A stretch of DNA of 36,127 bases, from the NCBI GenBank assembly GCA_002305575.1, contig DBPP01000020.1, forward strand, positions 12,029 to 48,155, given 5' to 3'. Position 1 is the stretch's first letter; every line of letters begins with the position of its first letter. Both the position numbers and the translations under genes were made by a program. Under the pieces are notes generated by a model. That model was not told where the DNA came from. It did not search any database and was given only the letters and a program-made list of their open reading frames with translations. Below, piece by piece: positions 9,301 through 16,980 of the stretch. The stretch is from Ruminococcaceae bacterium UBA1417 (GTDB lineage: Bacteria > Bacillota > Clostridia > Oscillospirales > Acutalibacteraceae).

Positions 9301-9793
9301 GCTGAACGAAGCCATCGCGCTGATGAAGGGCGAAACGCCCGAGGTGCCGGTGGAGGAATGCAGCGTCGACATGCAGGTACAGGCGCACATTCCGGAAAGC
9401 TACATCGATTCCACCGCGCTGCGCCTGGAGGTGTACCGCCGCATCGCGGACATCAAAACGTACGAGGATTCGAGCGACGTCGTCGACGAGCTGATCGATC
9501 GTTTCGGCGAACCGCCCGAAAGCGTCTACGGCCTGATCGACATCGCGCTTCTGCGCAGCCGCGCGACGTCCCTCGGCATCACCGAAGTCAAGCAGCAGGC
9601 AAACGCCATTCTGCTTTTTAAGGACAAATTCGATATGGAACGCGTCAAGCGGCTGATTCAGGGCATGCCGAACAAGGTGATGCTCTCCGCTGGCAGCCGG
9701 CCGTATATCAGCGTGGCGCTCGCCGGAAAGCCGCCGCTTGACGTGCTTGAGGACACGCTCAAAATCCTCTGCGGCGATGAAAAAGACGGTTGA
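6320..9793 (+). CDS. mfd: Transcription-repair coupling factor Mfd
   Basis: Mfd removes RNA polymerase stalled at DNA lesions and recruits UvrA. With the ATG at 6320 (GAAAGGA eight nt upstream) the product is 1157 residues, normal for the family; an in-frame start at 6236 would lie inside pth. The N-terminal region resembles the UvrA-binding part of UvrB. The RNA-polymerase-interacting domain begins near residue 495 (GDYVVHSTHGIGIFEGI). The RecG-like translocase has Walker A GDVGFGKT at 644-651 and the DEEQ box at 745-748. Motif VI is visible as QLRGRVGRS, and a C-terminal TRCF domain follows. No key motif is missing. It lies directly behind pth, and a separate promoter then serves the next gene. 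Confidence 0.97.
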   Translation: MSMNFLTDALRRVPEYRALENAVKRGKTPAAVTGVSSIHKANIVHALLAETGKVGLLLAGDEPEATRLLEDLNAMGTPAAFYPLRDFSLRDAEGSSHEYERQRIEALTRLQNGGIHCIVTTIDAALQYALPPEKLRERTVVLESGQQITVEETVKALVRCGYVRADQIDGTGQFARRGGIVDFFSPGGEAPVRIEFWGDEIDTIAYFDAETQRRTDPIERVTISPAVEVVPDSVALLEKRITAHAGTLRGKSAPAAKEVLFREAEKLQAGLHIGSLDKYYSFIYETPATLFSYFDTDALLFFSEGSKLKERMRSTLWQWGEDVRGLLAEGVLCRGLDTYSETYEFALQRAENTASVYMDAFARGSYDTPVQSLSNMTVRQLSVWGGSTQLLAEDLSAALHNRHACVVLAGTERTAMTVAADLKAAGLPAGYVENATTVAPGTVAVTTGTLSAGFEYPNVKFTLITHGRVNQTRQKPKKKDKNSREIYSLAELVPGDYVVHSTHGIGIFEGIHKIDMQGITKDYIKLRYAKNDTLYVPVTQLDMVAKYIGPREDAGVKLHRLGGAEWQKAKTRVRAAVKDIAKELIVLYAQRMKQKGFAFPEDTEWQRDFEAHFEYNETEDQLRCINEIKNDMEREAPMDRLLCGDVGFGKTEVALRAAFKCVTAGKQCAILVPTTILAWQHYQTVLKRMEGFPVDIELLSRFRTPRQQEEILRKLKRGSIDLIVGTHRLVSKDVQFKDLGLVIIDEEQRFGVQQKERLKEVCKSADVLTLSATPIPRTLNMALSGIRDMSVIEEAPHDRHPVQTYVLEYDPGIIADAIKKELRRGGQVYYLHNDVASIERVAAGIQARVPEARIGIGHGKMSEQELSEVWRRLMEHEIDILVCTTIIETGVDVPNANTLIIDNADRMGLSQLHQLRGRVGRSARRAYAYFTFTRGKVLSEISQKRLSAIREFTEFGSGFKIAMRDLEIRGAGNILGGEQHGHMESVGYDMYLKLLNEAIALMKGETPEVPVEECSVDMQVQAHIPESYIDSTALRLEVYRRIADIKTYEDSSDVVDELIDRFGEPPESVYGLIDIALLRSRATSLGITEVKQQANAILLFKDKFDMERVKRLIQGMPNKVMLSAGSRPYISVALAGKPPLDVLEDTLKILCGDEKDG

Positions 9794-9829
9794 TCTTCAC
9801 AGAAAAAACACTTTCCCGTGTTAAGATGC

Positions 9830-9858
9830 TGGACAACCGGCCGCATCAGCGGTATAAT
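9830..9858 (+). promoter_or_regulatory. Promoter of the PrsA-like lipoprotein gene
   Basis: -35 TGGACA (9830-9835), 17-nt spacer, -10 TATAAT (9853-9858), a near-consensus housekeeping promoter 38 nt before the start codon. Confidence 0.8.
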
Positions 9859-9895
9859 AACGGGAGCACATCAAAAACGAAAGGCTTGAAACACA

Positions 9896-11041
9896 ATGAA
9901 AAAATTTGCAAAGCGCGCTGCGGCACTTCTGCTCGCGGTCGTTCTTGGCCTCAGCCTCACCGGCTGTTACAATGAGGGCCTGACCTGGGCCGCGAAAACA
10001 GGCGACACGGAGTTGCCCATCGGCATGTACATCTACTATCTTTCCGTCGCGTACAACGAAGCGGCGGCGCAGATTGACACCGACACCGAGGTCCTGAAGG
10101 GCGAAGTGGAGGGTACCCCCGCCGACGAGTGGATCAAGGACCGCGCGAAGTCGTACATCCAGCAGTATTGCTGGATGCAGGACGAAATGGAACGCCTGGG
10201 GCTCACGATGACGGATGACGACTACACCGAGGCCCTGCAGACCACCCAGAGCTACTGGACGTATTTTGGCTCCTCGCTCGAGGAGTTCGGCATCGCCGAG
10301 ACCTCCTATGACATGGCGTATTCCCAGTACAACGTGATGTATCTCAAAGTTTTCCAAGCGCTGTACGGCGAGGGCGGCGAGCGGGAGATCTCCGAAGACG
10401 AGCTTCGCACGCATTTTGAAGACACCTACATGAACTATGAATACTTCACCGCACCGCTGACGACGACGGCGGAGGACGGCAGTTCAGCGGATATGTCCGA
10501 TGAGGAAAAGGACGACGTTTCTGCGGCGCTCAACGCCCTCAGGACACGGGTCGCCGACGGAGAGCTGACCACGGAAGAGGCCGCCACCGAATACGCGGAA
10601 TCCATTGACGCCGAGTCCACCTACACGCAGAGCGTCAACAATCGCGATGGTATGACGTCTTCGTATCTGCCCGAAGCCTTTGTCACCTCGCTGGAATCGA
10701 TGCAGGAGGGTGACATTCAGGTTTTTGAAGCTTCCGGTTACATGGTGTTTCTGCACCGCCTGCCCATTGCGGACGCCGTGGAAGAGACACTCGGCAGCGA
10801 AGACGGCCGCCTGACGCTGATGATCGAGCTGAAAAACGAAGAATACCAGACGTATGTGCGTGAAGCCGCGGCAGACGGCATAGAGGGTTTGGAATGGAAC
10901 GAAGAGGCCTTAGCCCGCTACCAGCCTTCGATGTTCGAATCCACCACAAAGAACGGCACCTCCTCGACGTCCGAGGCCAGTGAGGACGCGCAGGAAAGTG
11001 ACGCCGAATCGGAAGAAACGGACAGCAGCACAGCCGAATAA
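9896..11041 (+). CDS. PrsA/SurA-like lipoprotein, possible foldase
   Basis: A 381-residue lipoprotein: basic N-terminus, hydrophobic segment, then the lipobox LTGC with Cys24 as the lipidated residue, so it is expected on the outer face of the membrane. The body is acidic and mostly helical with a SurA-N-like character. A weak parvulin-like remnant may be present around EGDIQVFEASGYMVFLHRL, but I cannot see a complete parvulin PPIase domain. The C-terminal 40 residues are a Ser/Glu/Asp-rich tail. Position right after mfd is where Clostridia often carry a PrsA-type peptidyl-prolyl isomerase, which supports the call. The start is supported by GAAAGG and a dedicated promoter. Lipoprotein status is firm; foldase role is inferred. 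Confidence 0.65.
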   Translation: MKKFAKRAAALLLAVVLGLSLTGCYNEGLTWAAKTGDTELPIGMYIYYLSVAYNEAAAQIDTDTEVLKGEVEGTPADEWIKDRAKSYIQQYCWMQDEMERLGLTMTDDDYTEALQTTQSYWTYFGSSLEEFGIAETSYDMAYSQYNVMYLKVFQALYGEGGEREISEDELRTHFEDTYMNYEYFTAPLTTTAEDGSSADMSDEEKDDVSAALNALRTRVADGELTTEEAATEYAESIDAESTYTQSVNNRDGMTSSYLPEAFVTSLESMQEGDIQVFEASGYMVFLHRLPIADAVEETLGSEDGRLTLMIELKNEEYQTYVREAAADGIEGLEWNEEALARYQPSMFESTTKNGTSSTSEASEDAQESDAESEETDSSTAE

Positions 11042-11073
11042 AACCATATAAATTATCAAATAATCAGAATTCA

Positions 11074-11113
11074 CCCGCAGACCGCGTATGCCGTGTCTGC
11101 GGGCTTTTTCTTT
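11074..11113 (+). terminator. Intrinsic terminator after the PrsA-like gene
   Basis: A 9-bp stem CCCGCAGAC/GTCTGCGGG (11074-11082 with 11095-11103) is followed by CTTTTTCTTT. Confidence 0.88.
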
Positions 11114-11207
11114 GCGCCTTACACGGCTCATCCCCAAACTCTTTTGTATATTGTTGCATATTTTTAAACTATTTTTTATATTTATTTATAGAAAGATGCG
11201 CAATATC

Positions 11208-11236
11208 TTGACGATTTTTAGCGCTTATGGTAAATT
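11208..11236 (+). promoter_or_regulatory. Promoter of the DUF4234 gene
   Basis: -35 TTGACG (11208-11213), 17-nt spacer, -10 TAAATT (11231-11236), in an A/T-rich stretch about 80 nt before the start codon. Confidence 0.55.
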
Positions 11237-11314
11237 AAATAAAAGAGAAGCGACAAACGTCTTTGGGGTATGGACGATTGTCCGCGTCTTCTCCGTGAAA
11301 GGAAGGTAGATCTC

Positions 11315-11761
11315 ATGAGCAACACACCGTATCAGCAGCCGGCTCCGGCGCCCATGCCGCTCAAAGTGATGAACAATGAGCGCGCACTGTGGAAATTCAT
11401 CGTTTTCGGCATCATCACTTGCGGCATCTATAATATCGTGTTTTTTTCCGGCATCGGCGAGGATCTGAATATCGCGGCGATGCGTCGTGACGGCAAAAAG
11501 ACCATGCACTACTGTCTGGTGGTTTTCCTCCTCGGGCCGATTACCTGCGGCATTTACACGCTCGTCTGGTTCCATCAGATGTCCGAACGTCTGGGCAGCG
11601 AAGCGCGCGCACGCGGTTTTGCGACCGATTTTGGTGCGTCGACTTTTTGGCTCTGGGGTATTCTCGGCAGTTTCATCATCGTCGGCCCATACATTTATGT
11701 CTATAAGCTCTGTGCGGCAATGAACGCCATTGCCAACAGCTACAACGCCAACGGCATTTGA
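11315..11761 (+). CDS. DUF4234 family membrane protein
   Basis: A 148-residue membrane protein of the DUF4234 type, recognised from two repeated G(I/P)ITCGIY motifs (about residues 35 and 70), each starting a hydrophobic helix, and the AMNAIANSYN-like C-terminus. There are three to four predicted membrane spans, with a short proline-rich cytoplasmic N-terminus. The function of the family is not known. The ATG at 11315 follows GGAAGG by 8 nt; an in-frame ATG at 11270 lacks a good site and overlaps the promoter region. It is flanked by its own promoter and a bidirectional terminator, so it is a single-gene unit. Confidence 0.8.
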   Translation: MSNTPYQQPAPAPMPLKVMNNERALWKFIVFGIITCGIYNIVFFSGIGEDLNIAAMRRDGKKTMHYCLVVFLLGPITCGIYTLVWFHQMSERLGSEARARGFATDFGASTFWLWGILGSFIIVGPYIYVYKLCAAMNAIANSYNANGI

Positions 11762-11789
11762 TTGCCTGCGGATCCATACGCAAAATAGA

Positions 11790-11829
11790 AAAAGCTGTTC
11801 CACACCCCGGGAACAGCTTTTATTTTTTC
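11790..11829. terminator. Bidirectional terminator between the DUF4234 and DUF2752 genes
   Basis: A 12-bp stem AAAAGCTGTTCC/GGAACAGCTTTT (11790-11801 with 11810-11821). It is followed on the plus strand by TATTTTTT and on the minus strand by a short T-rich run, so it can end both convergent transcripts. Confidence 0.88.
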
Positions 11830-11830
11830 T

Positions 11831-12247
11831 TCAGCACAGGCCAGCAAGCAACCGCGGCACAAGTCCATGCGCCACATCGGGCGCGACAACCGGGTCGCCG
11901 CTGCACAGCCGCACGATATACACAAGGAAAAACACGCCGGCAAACAGCAGAATATAGGGCGTTTCCCGTTTCGCCGAAAGCCGCAGGCGCCCAAACAGGC
12001 GCAAGCCGATCCAAAGCGCAGCCGGAATCAGGAGCGGGAACAAGGGATGATAGGCAAAGGCCGTTTTAAAATCCGAAAACACGGCGGAAAGCAGGGCTCG
12101 CGTCATGCCGCAGCCGGGACAGGCCACGCCAAACAAAGCGCGGAACGGGCAGTGGTACAGCAGCACAAGCGCCCCGGCGACAGCCAGCAGGGCAAGCACC
12201 GCCCGCGCAGCCTGCCCTGGCCGGATTTTTGAATTCGCACGGCACAC
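11831..12247 (-). CDS. DUF2752 family membrane protein
   Basis: A predicted 138-residue membrane protein of the DUF2752 family, identified by the cysteine-containing motif CPGCGMTRALL that follows the first hydrophobic span (LALLAVAGALVLLYHC). Two further hydrophobic segments follow. Family function is unknown. I prefer the GTG start at 12247 because a very strong Shine-Dalgarno, GGGGGAGGAGG (12256-12266), lies 8 nt upstream. The frame also allows ATG at 12268 and GTG at 12304; the last would overlap the MATE gene by 20 nt but has no ribosome-binding site. It is probably translated from the same mRNA as the upstream MATE exporter. Confidence 0.78.
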   Translation of the reverse strand: MCRANSKIRPGQAARAVLALLAVAGALVLLYHCPFRALFGVACPGCGMTRALLSAVFSDFKTAFAYHPLFPLLIPAALWIGLRLFGRLRLSAKRETPYILLFAGVFFLVYIVRLCSGDPVVAPDVAHGLVPRLLAGLC

Positions 12248-12284
12248 GCGCACCACCTCCTCCCCCATTTTGTCCACTTCCGAA

Positions 12285-13628
12285 TCAATACAGGCCTTCT
12301 CCACGGCGCGCGCGGCGAATCACATGGAAATAAGCGGGAAAAAGGAAGCAGTCCGCCATAATCCATGCGATCGGGCCGGCAAAGCAGGCCGCCGCATAGC
12401 CGAAAACCGGCACCAACAGCAGGCCGGTCAGGCCGCGGGCAACCATCTCGAACACACCGGCAAACATGGCCAGCCGGCTGTAACCCATGCCCTGAATGGT
12501 CAGGCGCAGGACATTGACAAACGTCAGCGGGATCAAGAACACGCCGCTCGTGAGCAGATACTGGTAAGCCGCGTTGCGGATGGTCGTTTCGCCGCCGTCG
12601 ACAAAGAGTAACAGAAGGGATTTGCCGAAAAAGGCGATCACGAGCAGTGCCAGAAGTGAATACACGATGCCCACCAGACTGCACGCCTTCACGCCCTGCC
12701 CAATGCGGTCGATCTTGCGCGCGCCGATGTTCTGGCCGCTGTAGGTCGACATGGTCACGCCCATGGCATCGTAGGCGCAGGAGAAAAACATATACAGCTT
12801 GCTGCCCGCCGTGACGCTGGCCACGGCGACCGAGCCGAGCGCGTTGACGGATGCCTGCAAAATCACGCTGCCAATCGCCGTAATGGACGTTTGTAGCGCC
12901 ATCGGGACGCCGATGCCAAGCAGCCGGCGCGCGTACATCGCACGGAATTTAAAGTTGTCGCGCGTCATACGCAGCACCTCGTAGTGCCGGCTCGCGTATA
13001 CCAGACAGCCGAGGCCGGAGACCAGCTGCGAAATCACTGTGGCGATCGCAGCGCCCGCCACGCCCAGCGGCACAAAGACGATCAGCACAATGTCGAGCAC
13101 GATGTTGATGACCGACGCGATGACGAGAAACACGACCGGTGTGCGGCTGTCGCCGAGCGCTCGCTGAATACCGGACAGGATGTTGTACAAAAGCGTTGCG
13201 GGAATACCTGCAAAAATAATCACAAGATACGCGTACGCGTCGTCTATGATGTCCGCCGGCGTGCCCATAAGCTCCAGAATATTGCGGCAAAACACCACGG
13301 TCAGCACCGTAAGCACCGCACCGAAGCCGGTGCACAACCACACCGCGTTGCCGATAAACCGGCGCAGCTCCTCATAATCCCGGCTGCCGAAGCGCTGGGC
13401 GACCGGGATTGCGAAGCCGCTGCACAGCCCCAGACAGAAGCCGATGATCAAAAACGTCACGGACCCCGTTGAACCGACGGCGGCCAGCGGACCGGTCCCC
13501 AGCACCCGGCCGACGATAATGGTATCCACCATCGAATAAAATTGTTGAAATATATTGCCAAACAGTAGCGGGATGGTAAAACCGAGAATGAGCTTCATCG
13601 GCGAACCATGCGTCATTTCTTTTGTCAT
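12285..13628 (-). CDS. MATE family efflux transporter
   Basis: A 447-residue exporter of the multidrug and toxic compound extrusion family. These use a Na+ or H+ gradient to expel organic cations and other compounds. The N-terminus reads GSPMKLILGFTIPLLFGNIFQ, then FYSMVDTIIVGR, both typical of the MatE domain. About twelve membrane spans in two homologous halves can be followed, with the second half starting near GIGVPMALQTSITAIGS. Length fits the family. The ATG at 13628 has AAGAGGG upstream. It is the first gene of a likely two-gene unit with the DUF2752 gene. I found no convincing promoter in 13629-13760. Substrate is unknown. Confidence 0.93.
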   Translation of the reverse strand: MTKEMTHGSPMKLILGFTIPLLFGNIFQQFYSMVDTIIVGRVLGTGPLAAVGSTGSVTFLIIGFCLGLCSGFAIPVAQRFGSRDYEELRRFIGNAVWLCTGFGAVLTVLTVVFCRNILELMGTPADIIDDAYAYLVIIFAGIPATLLYNILSGIQRALGDSRTPVVFLVIASVINIVLDIVLIVFVPLGVAGAAIATVISQLVSGLGCLVYASRHYEVLRMTRDNFKFRAMYARRLLGIGVPMALQTSITAIGSVILQASVNALGSVAVASVTAGSKLYMFFSCAYDAMGVTMSTYSGQNIGARKIDRIGQGVKACSLVGIVYSLLALLVIAFFGKSLLLLFVDGGETTIRNAAYQYLLTSGVFLIPLTFVNVLRLTIQGMGYSRLAMFAGVFEMVARGLTGLLLVPVFGYAAACFAGPIAWIMADCFLFPAYFHVIRRARRGEGLY

Positions 13629-13764
13629 AGATGCCCTCTTCCCATCATCGCGAAAAATTGCACACGGCGGACAGGCTGCGCGCCAATCGTCCGGTCTGTG
13701 CAGAAGAAAATTTATCCCGTACAGTTTACACCGAAGTCACCCGTTTGTACAGCCCTCAAAGCAT

Positions 13765-13796
13765 AAAAAAGGACTGCCGAAGCAGCCCATTTTTTA
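13765..13796 (-). terminator. Intrinsic terminator of the flavodoxin-like gene
   Basis: On the minus strand, the stem GGGCTGC/GCAGTCC (one G-U pair) with a TTCG tetraloop (13771-13788) is followed by six T residues. A runs on both sides make it nearly symmetric. Confidence 0.85.
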
Positions 13797-13821
13797 TGGA
13801 TATTTTCGAAATCCGTATGGT

Positions 13822-14238
13822 TTACATCTTCGAGATTTTCTCCGCCCACTCGAGCGCCTTCTTGATGTCGGCTTCCGTCGGGGTGCCCTTCTTGAACAGG
13901 CCGCCCTTGACCGCGATCCCGAGCGGTTCGCCGTACGTCTGGACGCCATTGGCTTTCATCGCAGCGATAATACCCTCCAGGCCATTCGTGTTGCCCGTGC
14001 TGTTCAGAACATAGAACGCAACACCCTTCGTTCTCGTCGGGTTGAGGTCCTTGCAGAAGTGATCGACCGGGCCCGGAAGCTTGCCGTTCATTTCAATGCC
14101 AATAAACACAACCTTATCGCCTTCGCAGGGATATGCCGGGGGAATCTGATCACATACGCACTGGAGAACTCTGCCAATTTCTGACGCAATCGGCTGTACA
14201 CTGCCGCCCTTGGAATAATGGAGTGACTTCGCTTTCAT
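13822..14238 (-). CDS. Flavodoxin-like small protein
   Basis: A 138-residue cytoplasmic alpha/beta protein that looks like a flavodoxin fold. An N-terminal strand and loop (SLHYSKGGSVQPIASEI) stand where flavodoxins have the FMN-phosphate loop. A strand KVVFIGIEM follows, then KGVAFYVLNSTGNTNGL before a helix. The canonical S/T-x-T-G-x-T loop is not present at the N-terminus, while a similar-looking STGNT lies at residues 80-84, so FMN binding is uncertain. The ATG at 14238 has AGGAG (14251-14255) upstream. It is monocistronic. It might instead be a degenerate flavodoxin domain used as a redox or regulatory partner. Confidence 0.6.
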   Translation of the reverse strand: MKAKSLHYSKGGSVQPIASEIGRVLQCVCDQIPPAYPCEGDKVVFIGIEMNGKLPGPVDHFCKDLNPTRTKGVAFYVLNSTGNTNGLEGIIAAMKANGVQTYGEPLGIAVKGGLFKKGTPTEADIKKALEWAEKISKM

Positions 14239-14304
14239 TTCTTGTATTGCCTCCTATAAATTTACGGACCGGACGGCCCGTTCAATCAAATATCATCGTT
14301 GTTA

Positions 14305-14313
14305 ATTATAGCA
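14305..14313 (-). promoter_or_regulatory. Extended -10 promoter of the flavodoxin-like gene
   Basis: On the minus strand, TGCTATAAT is a perfect extended -10 element, identical to that of ppdK. The -35 hexamer at the right spacing (TATATT) is poor, which the extended -10 could compensate. Confidence 0.6.
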
Positions 14314-14482
14314 TATTTTTCAGACAAAATATAAATAAAATGTTAACATTTCGGATTTTCCGAAAGAAATTCGTAAGGAATTGAGCAGCGGTCCGACGCG
14401 CAAAAACACAACCCGACTTGTGCGAAAATTCCGAAAAGAAAATTGCTGGATACAATTTTTTAGGGCAACCGCCGCTTTTCTC

Positions 14483-14511
14483 TTGTAAACCGGGAAAAAA
14501 TATACTATAAT
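14483..14511 (+). promoter_or_regulatory. Promoter of the V-type ATPase operon
   Basis: -35 TTGTAA (14483-14488), 17-nt spacer, -10 TATAAT (14506-14511). The leader to the first gene is about 100 nt and contains a hairpin (about 14535-14543 with 14574-14583, one mismatch). The gene-free stretch 14239-14618 also holds the divergent flavodoxin promoter and a small inverted repeat TTTCGG-N5-CCGAAA at 14349-14365. Confidence 0.8.
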
Positions 14512-14618
14512 TTCGGTATGTACCACCAAAAAAGATCCTGCCGTCCGCTGGGATTCGGTCATTTTTTCACCGCAGCAGGACCTTAACCACCATACACACC
14601 AAAACAGGGGGTGATTCT

Positions 14619-14930
14619 TTGGCCAAACAAACGCTGGACGCCGTCAAAAACGCCGAGCAAAACGCCGCGAAAATTCTGGAAAACGCACAACACCGCTGCG
14701 ACGCCATTCGACAGGACGCCGAACAGAAAGCCGCCGGGCTTCGCGCGACGCGTTTGCAGCGGGCGCAGGAGCATTGCAGCGCGCTGCAAGCCAAAGCGCA
14801 GGCCGATGCGGAAGCATACGCGCGCACCGCACATGCGGAAACCGCCGCGCTCGCGCAACAGATCCGCCAGCAAGCACAGAAAAACAGCAAAAAAGCCGTC
14901 CGCGCCATCCTGAACCACATCACCGGGTAA
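14619..14930 (+). CDS. ntpF: V-type ATPase peripheral-stalk subunit (NtpF/AhaH-like)
   Basis: A 103-residue, almost wholly helical protein, rich in Ala, Gln, Glu and Lys with heptad-like spacing, as expected for the coiled-coil stalk subunit that pairs with subunit E and joins the catalytic head to the membrane stator. Sequence is low-complexity, so the call rests on coiled-coil character and on being the first gene before subunit I, as in the E. hirae ntpFIKECGABD order. The start is TTG at 14619, preceded by AGGGGGTG; no in-frame ATG exists near it. Stop at 14930, 33 nt before subunit I. Confidence 0.75.
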   Translation: MAKQTLDAVKNAEQNAAKILENAQHRCDAIRQDAEQKAAGLRATRLQRAQEHCSALQAKAQADAEAYARTAHAETAALAQQIRQQAQKNSKKAVRAILNHITG

Positions 14931-14963
14931 GGCGACGCAGACACGAAAGGAGGAGATTGCAGC

Positions 14964-16979
14964 ATGGCGGTCATGCCTATGCAGCGCATCGGCATTTATG
15001 CGCTGAAAAACCGTCGCAAGCAGATTCTGGAACTGCTGCAGCGGCGCGGCGTCGTGGAAATCCACGCTGGGAAGGCGGACCCGTCCGTTTTCCGGCAAAC
15101 CGACACCGCCCCTGCAAAAGCAAGATTTGAAAACAACACCAACACCCTGCAGGCCGCGCTGGAAGCGCTGGACAAGCTCGAACCGGAACAGAAGTCCCTG
15201 TTTGCCGCTCTGGAGGGACGAACGCCGATTGCACTTACACGCTACGAGGAAACGGTGCGATCGGTTTCAGAAACGCTGAAAACCGCATCGCACATCAACG
15301 TGCTTTGGAAAAAATGTGCGGATAACCGCGCAGAAATCCTGCGGCTTGAAACACAGATCCGTATGCTTGAGCCGTGGATGAAGCTGGACATCTCGATGCG
15401 CACGATCGGCACCGCCTCCACCTCCGTATTCATCGGCTCTTTTCCTGAGGAATACACGGAAGAGGCGTTGAAGGCAAAAATCGCCGAAGGCGCGCCGGAC
15501 GTAGACGGCGTCGTGGTGGAAGTGCTGAGCACCGGCGCGCAGCAGACATGCGCGTTCATTCTTTGCCACGCCGCGGCCGGCCTGAAACTGGAGACTTTTC
15601 TCCGCTCCATCGGCTTTACTTATCCCGCGGAGCCGAGCAAACGGCCGCCCAGAGAGCGCGTGCAGCACTTACAGTCGCGCATAGAGAAGCTGCAGGCGGA
15701 GATCGAGGCGGCAGAAGCGGAAATCCGCACCTACAAGGCGCTGCGCGGCGCTTTGCAGTACACCATCGATTATTTTGCCATGCGCATTGAAAAATACGAC
15801 GTTCTCGGCCAGCTTTGGCAGAGCGCGCACGTATTCGTTATCACGGGTTACATTCCGGCGGAAAGCGCACCCGCGCTGGAGGCGGAGTTGACCAAAGGGT
15901 ACGACGCCTATGTTGAGCTGGAAGCACCGGACGATACGGAGGACACGCCGGTCCTGCTGAAAAACAACGGCTTTGCGGCGCCTGTAGAGGGCGTGCTGGA
16001 AAGCTACAGCATGCCGGGTAAGAAGGAAATTGACCCGAGCACGATCATGGCGGTTTTCTACTATTTCCTCTTCGGTATGATGCTTTCCGACGCCGGCTAC
16101 GGCCTGCTCATGGTCCTCGGCTGCGGCTTCGCGCTGGCCAAATTCAAAAACATGGAGCCTGGGCTGAAAAAGTCGCTGAAAATGTTTCTCTACTGCGGCA
16201 TTTCCACCGTCTTCTGGGGCGTGATGTTCGGCAGCTTCTTCGGCGACGCAGTCACCGTGATTGCGAAGACCTTCTTCGGCGCAGACGTCACAATTCCGGC
16301 GCTGTGGTTTGTACCGGTCGACGAGCCGATGCGGCTGCTGCTGTTCTCGTTCCTGATCGGCATCATCCACATTTTTGCCGGCCTCGGGGTACAGTTCTAC
16401 CAGCTGGCCCGTGTCGGCCAGTGGAAAGACGCCGTCTTTGACGTTGTATCCTGGTACCTGCTCGTGGGTGGCGGCATCGTCTATCTGCTCTCGATGCAGA
16501 TGTTTGCCGATATGGTTTCGCTGCCCTTCCTGTTGCCCGCCGCAGTAGGCAGCGCAGGCGCCATTGCCGCGGGTATCGGCGCGCTTCTCATCATCCTGAC
16601 GGCCGGGCGTGATTCCAAAAGCCCCGTCAAGCGGCTTTTGAAGGGCCTGTACGGCCTGTATGGCGTTTCGAGCTATCTGAGCGACATCCTCTCCTACTCG
16701 AGGTTGCTTGCACTGGGCCTCGCGACAGGCGTCATTGCCTCTGTCTTCAACCAGATGGGCGCCATGCTCGGCAACGGACCGGTGGGCGTCATCGTGTTTC
16801 TCTTCGCCTTCATTGTGGGCCACACGCTGAACCTCGGCATCAACGTCCTCGGCGCATATGTACACACAAACCGCTTGCAGTTTGTGGAATTCTTCGGAAA
16901 ATTCTTTGAAGGCGGGCGCCGCAAGTTTGCGCCGTTTACCGCCAAAACCAAATATTTTAAAATTACGGAGGAAAAATAA
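14964..16979 (+). CDS. ntpI: V-type ATPase subunit I (membrane stator, a-subunit)
   Basis: A 671-residue stator subunit. The N-terminal half (about residues 1-350) is soluble and contains long coiled-coil arms that hold the peripheral stalks. The C-terminal half has about seven to eight membrane spans and forms the two half-channels beside the proteolipid ring. The conserved arginine that releases the ion from the ring is visible in SYSRLLALGLA (Arg580). The segment FYYFLFGMMLSDAGYGL at the start of the membrane half is a family hallmark. The ATG at 14964 follows AAAGGAGGAG. Subunit K starts 1 nt after the stop, a tight operon junction. Confidence 0.96.
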   Translation: MAVMPMQRIGIYALKNRRKQILELLQRRGVVEIHAGKADPSVFRQTDTAPAKARFENNTNTLQAALEALDKLEPEQKSLFAALEGRTPIALTRYEETVRSVSETLKTASHINVLWKKCADNRAEILRLETQIRMLEPWMKLDISMRTIGTASTSVFIGSFPEEYTEEALKAKIAEGAPDVDGVVVEVLSTGAQQTCAFILCHAAAGLKLETFLRSIGFTYPAEPSKRPPRERVQHLQSRIEKLQAEIEAAEAEIRTYKALRGALQYTIDYFAMRIEKYDVLGQLWQSAHVFVITGYIPAESAPALEAELTKGYDAYVELEAPDDTEDTPVLLKNNGFAAPVEGVLESYSMPGKKEIDPSTIMAVFYYFLFGMMLSDAGYGLLMVLGCGFALAKFKNMEPGLKKSLKMFLYCGISTVFWGVMFGSFFGDAVTVIAKTFFGADVTIPALWFVPVDEPMRLLLFSFLIGIIHIFAGLGVQFYQLARVGQWKDAVFDVVSWYLLVGGGIVYLLSMQMFADMVSLPFLLPAAVGSAGAIAAGIGALLIILTAGRDSKSPVKRLLKGLYGLYGVSSYLSDILSYSRLLALGLATGVIASVFNQMGAMLGNGPVGVIVFLFAFIVGHTLNLGINVLGAYVHTNRLQFVEFFGKFFEGGRRKFAPFTAKTKYFKITEEK

Positions 16980-16980
16980 A

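Noticed and set aside
7337..9388. A 683-codon open frame on the minus strand inside mfd.
   Set aside because: It lies wholly opposite mfd; the translated sequence is low-complexity His/Asp/Val-rich, as usual for antisense of GC-rich genes.
16858..16980. An N-terminal extension of the proteolipid subunit K from an in-frame ATG.
   Set aside because: It lies inside the conserved end of subunit I and would add a non-homologous stretch; a good start exists at 16981.
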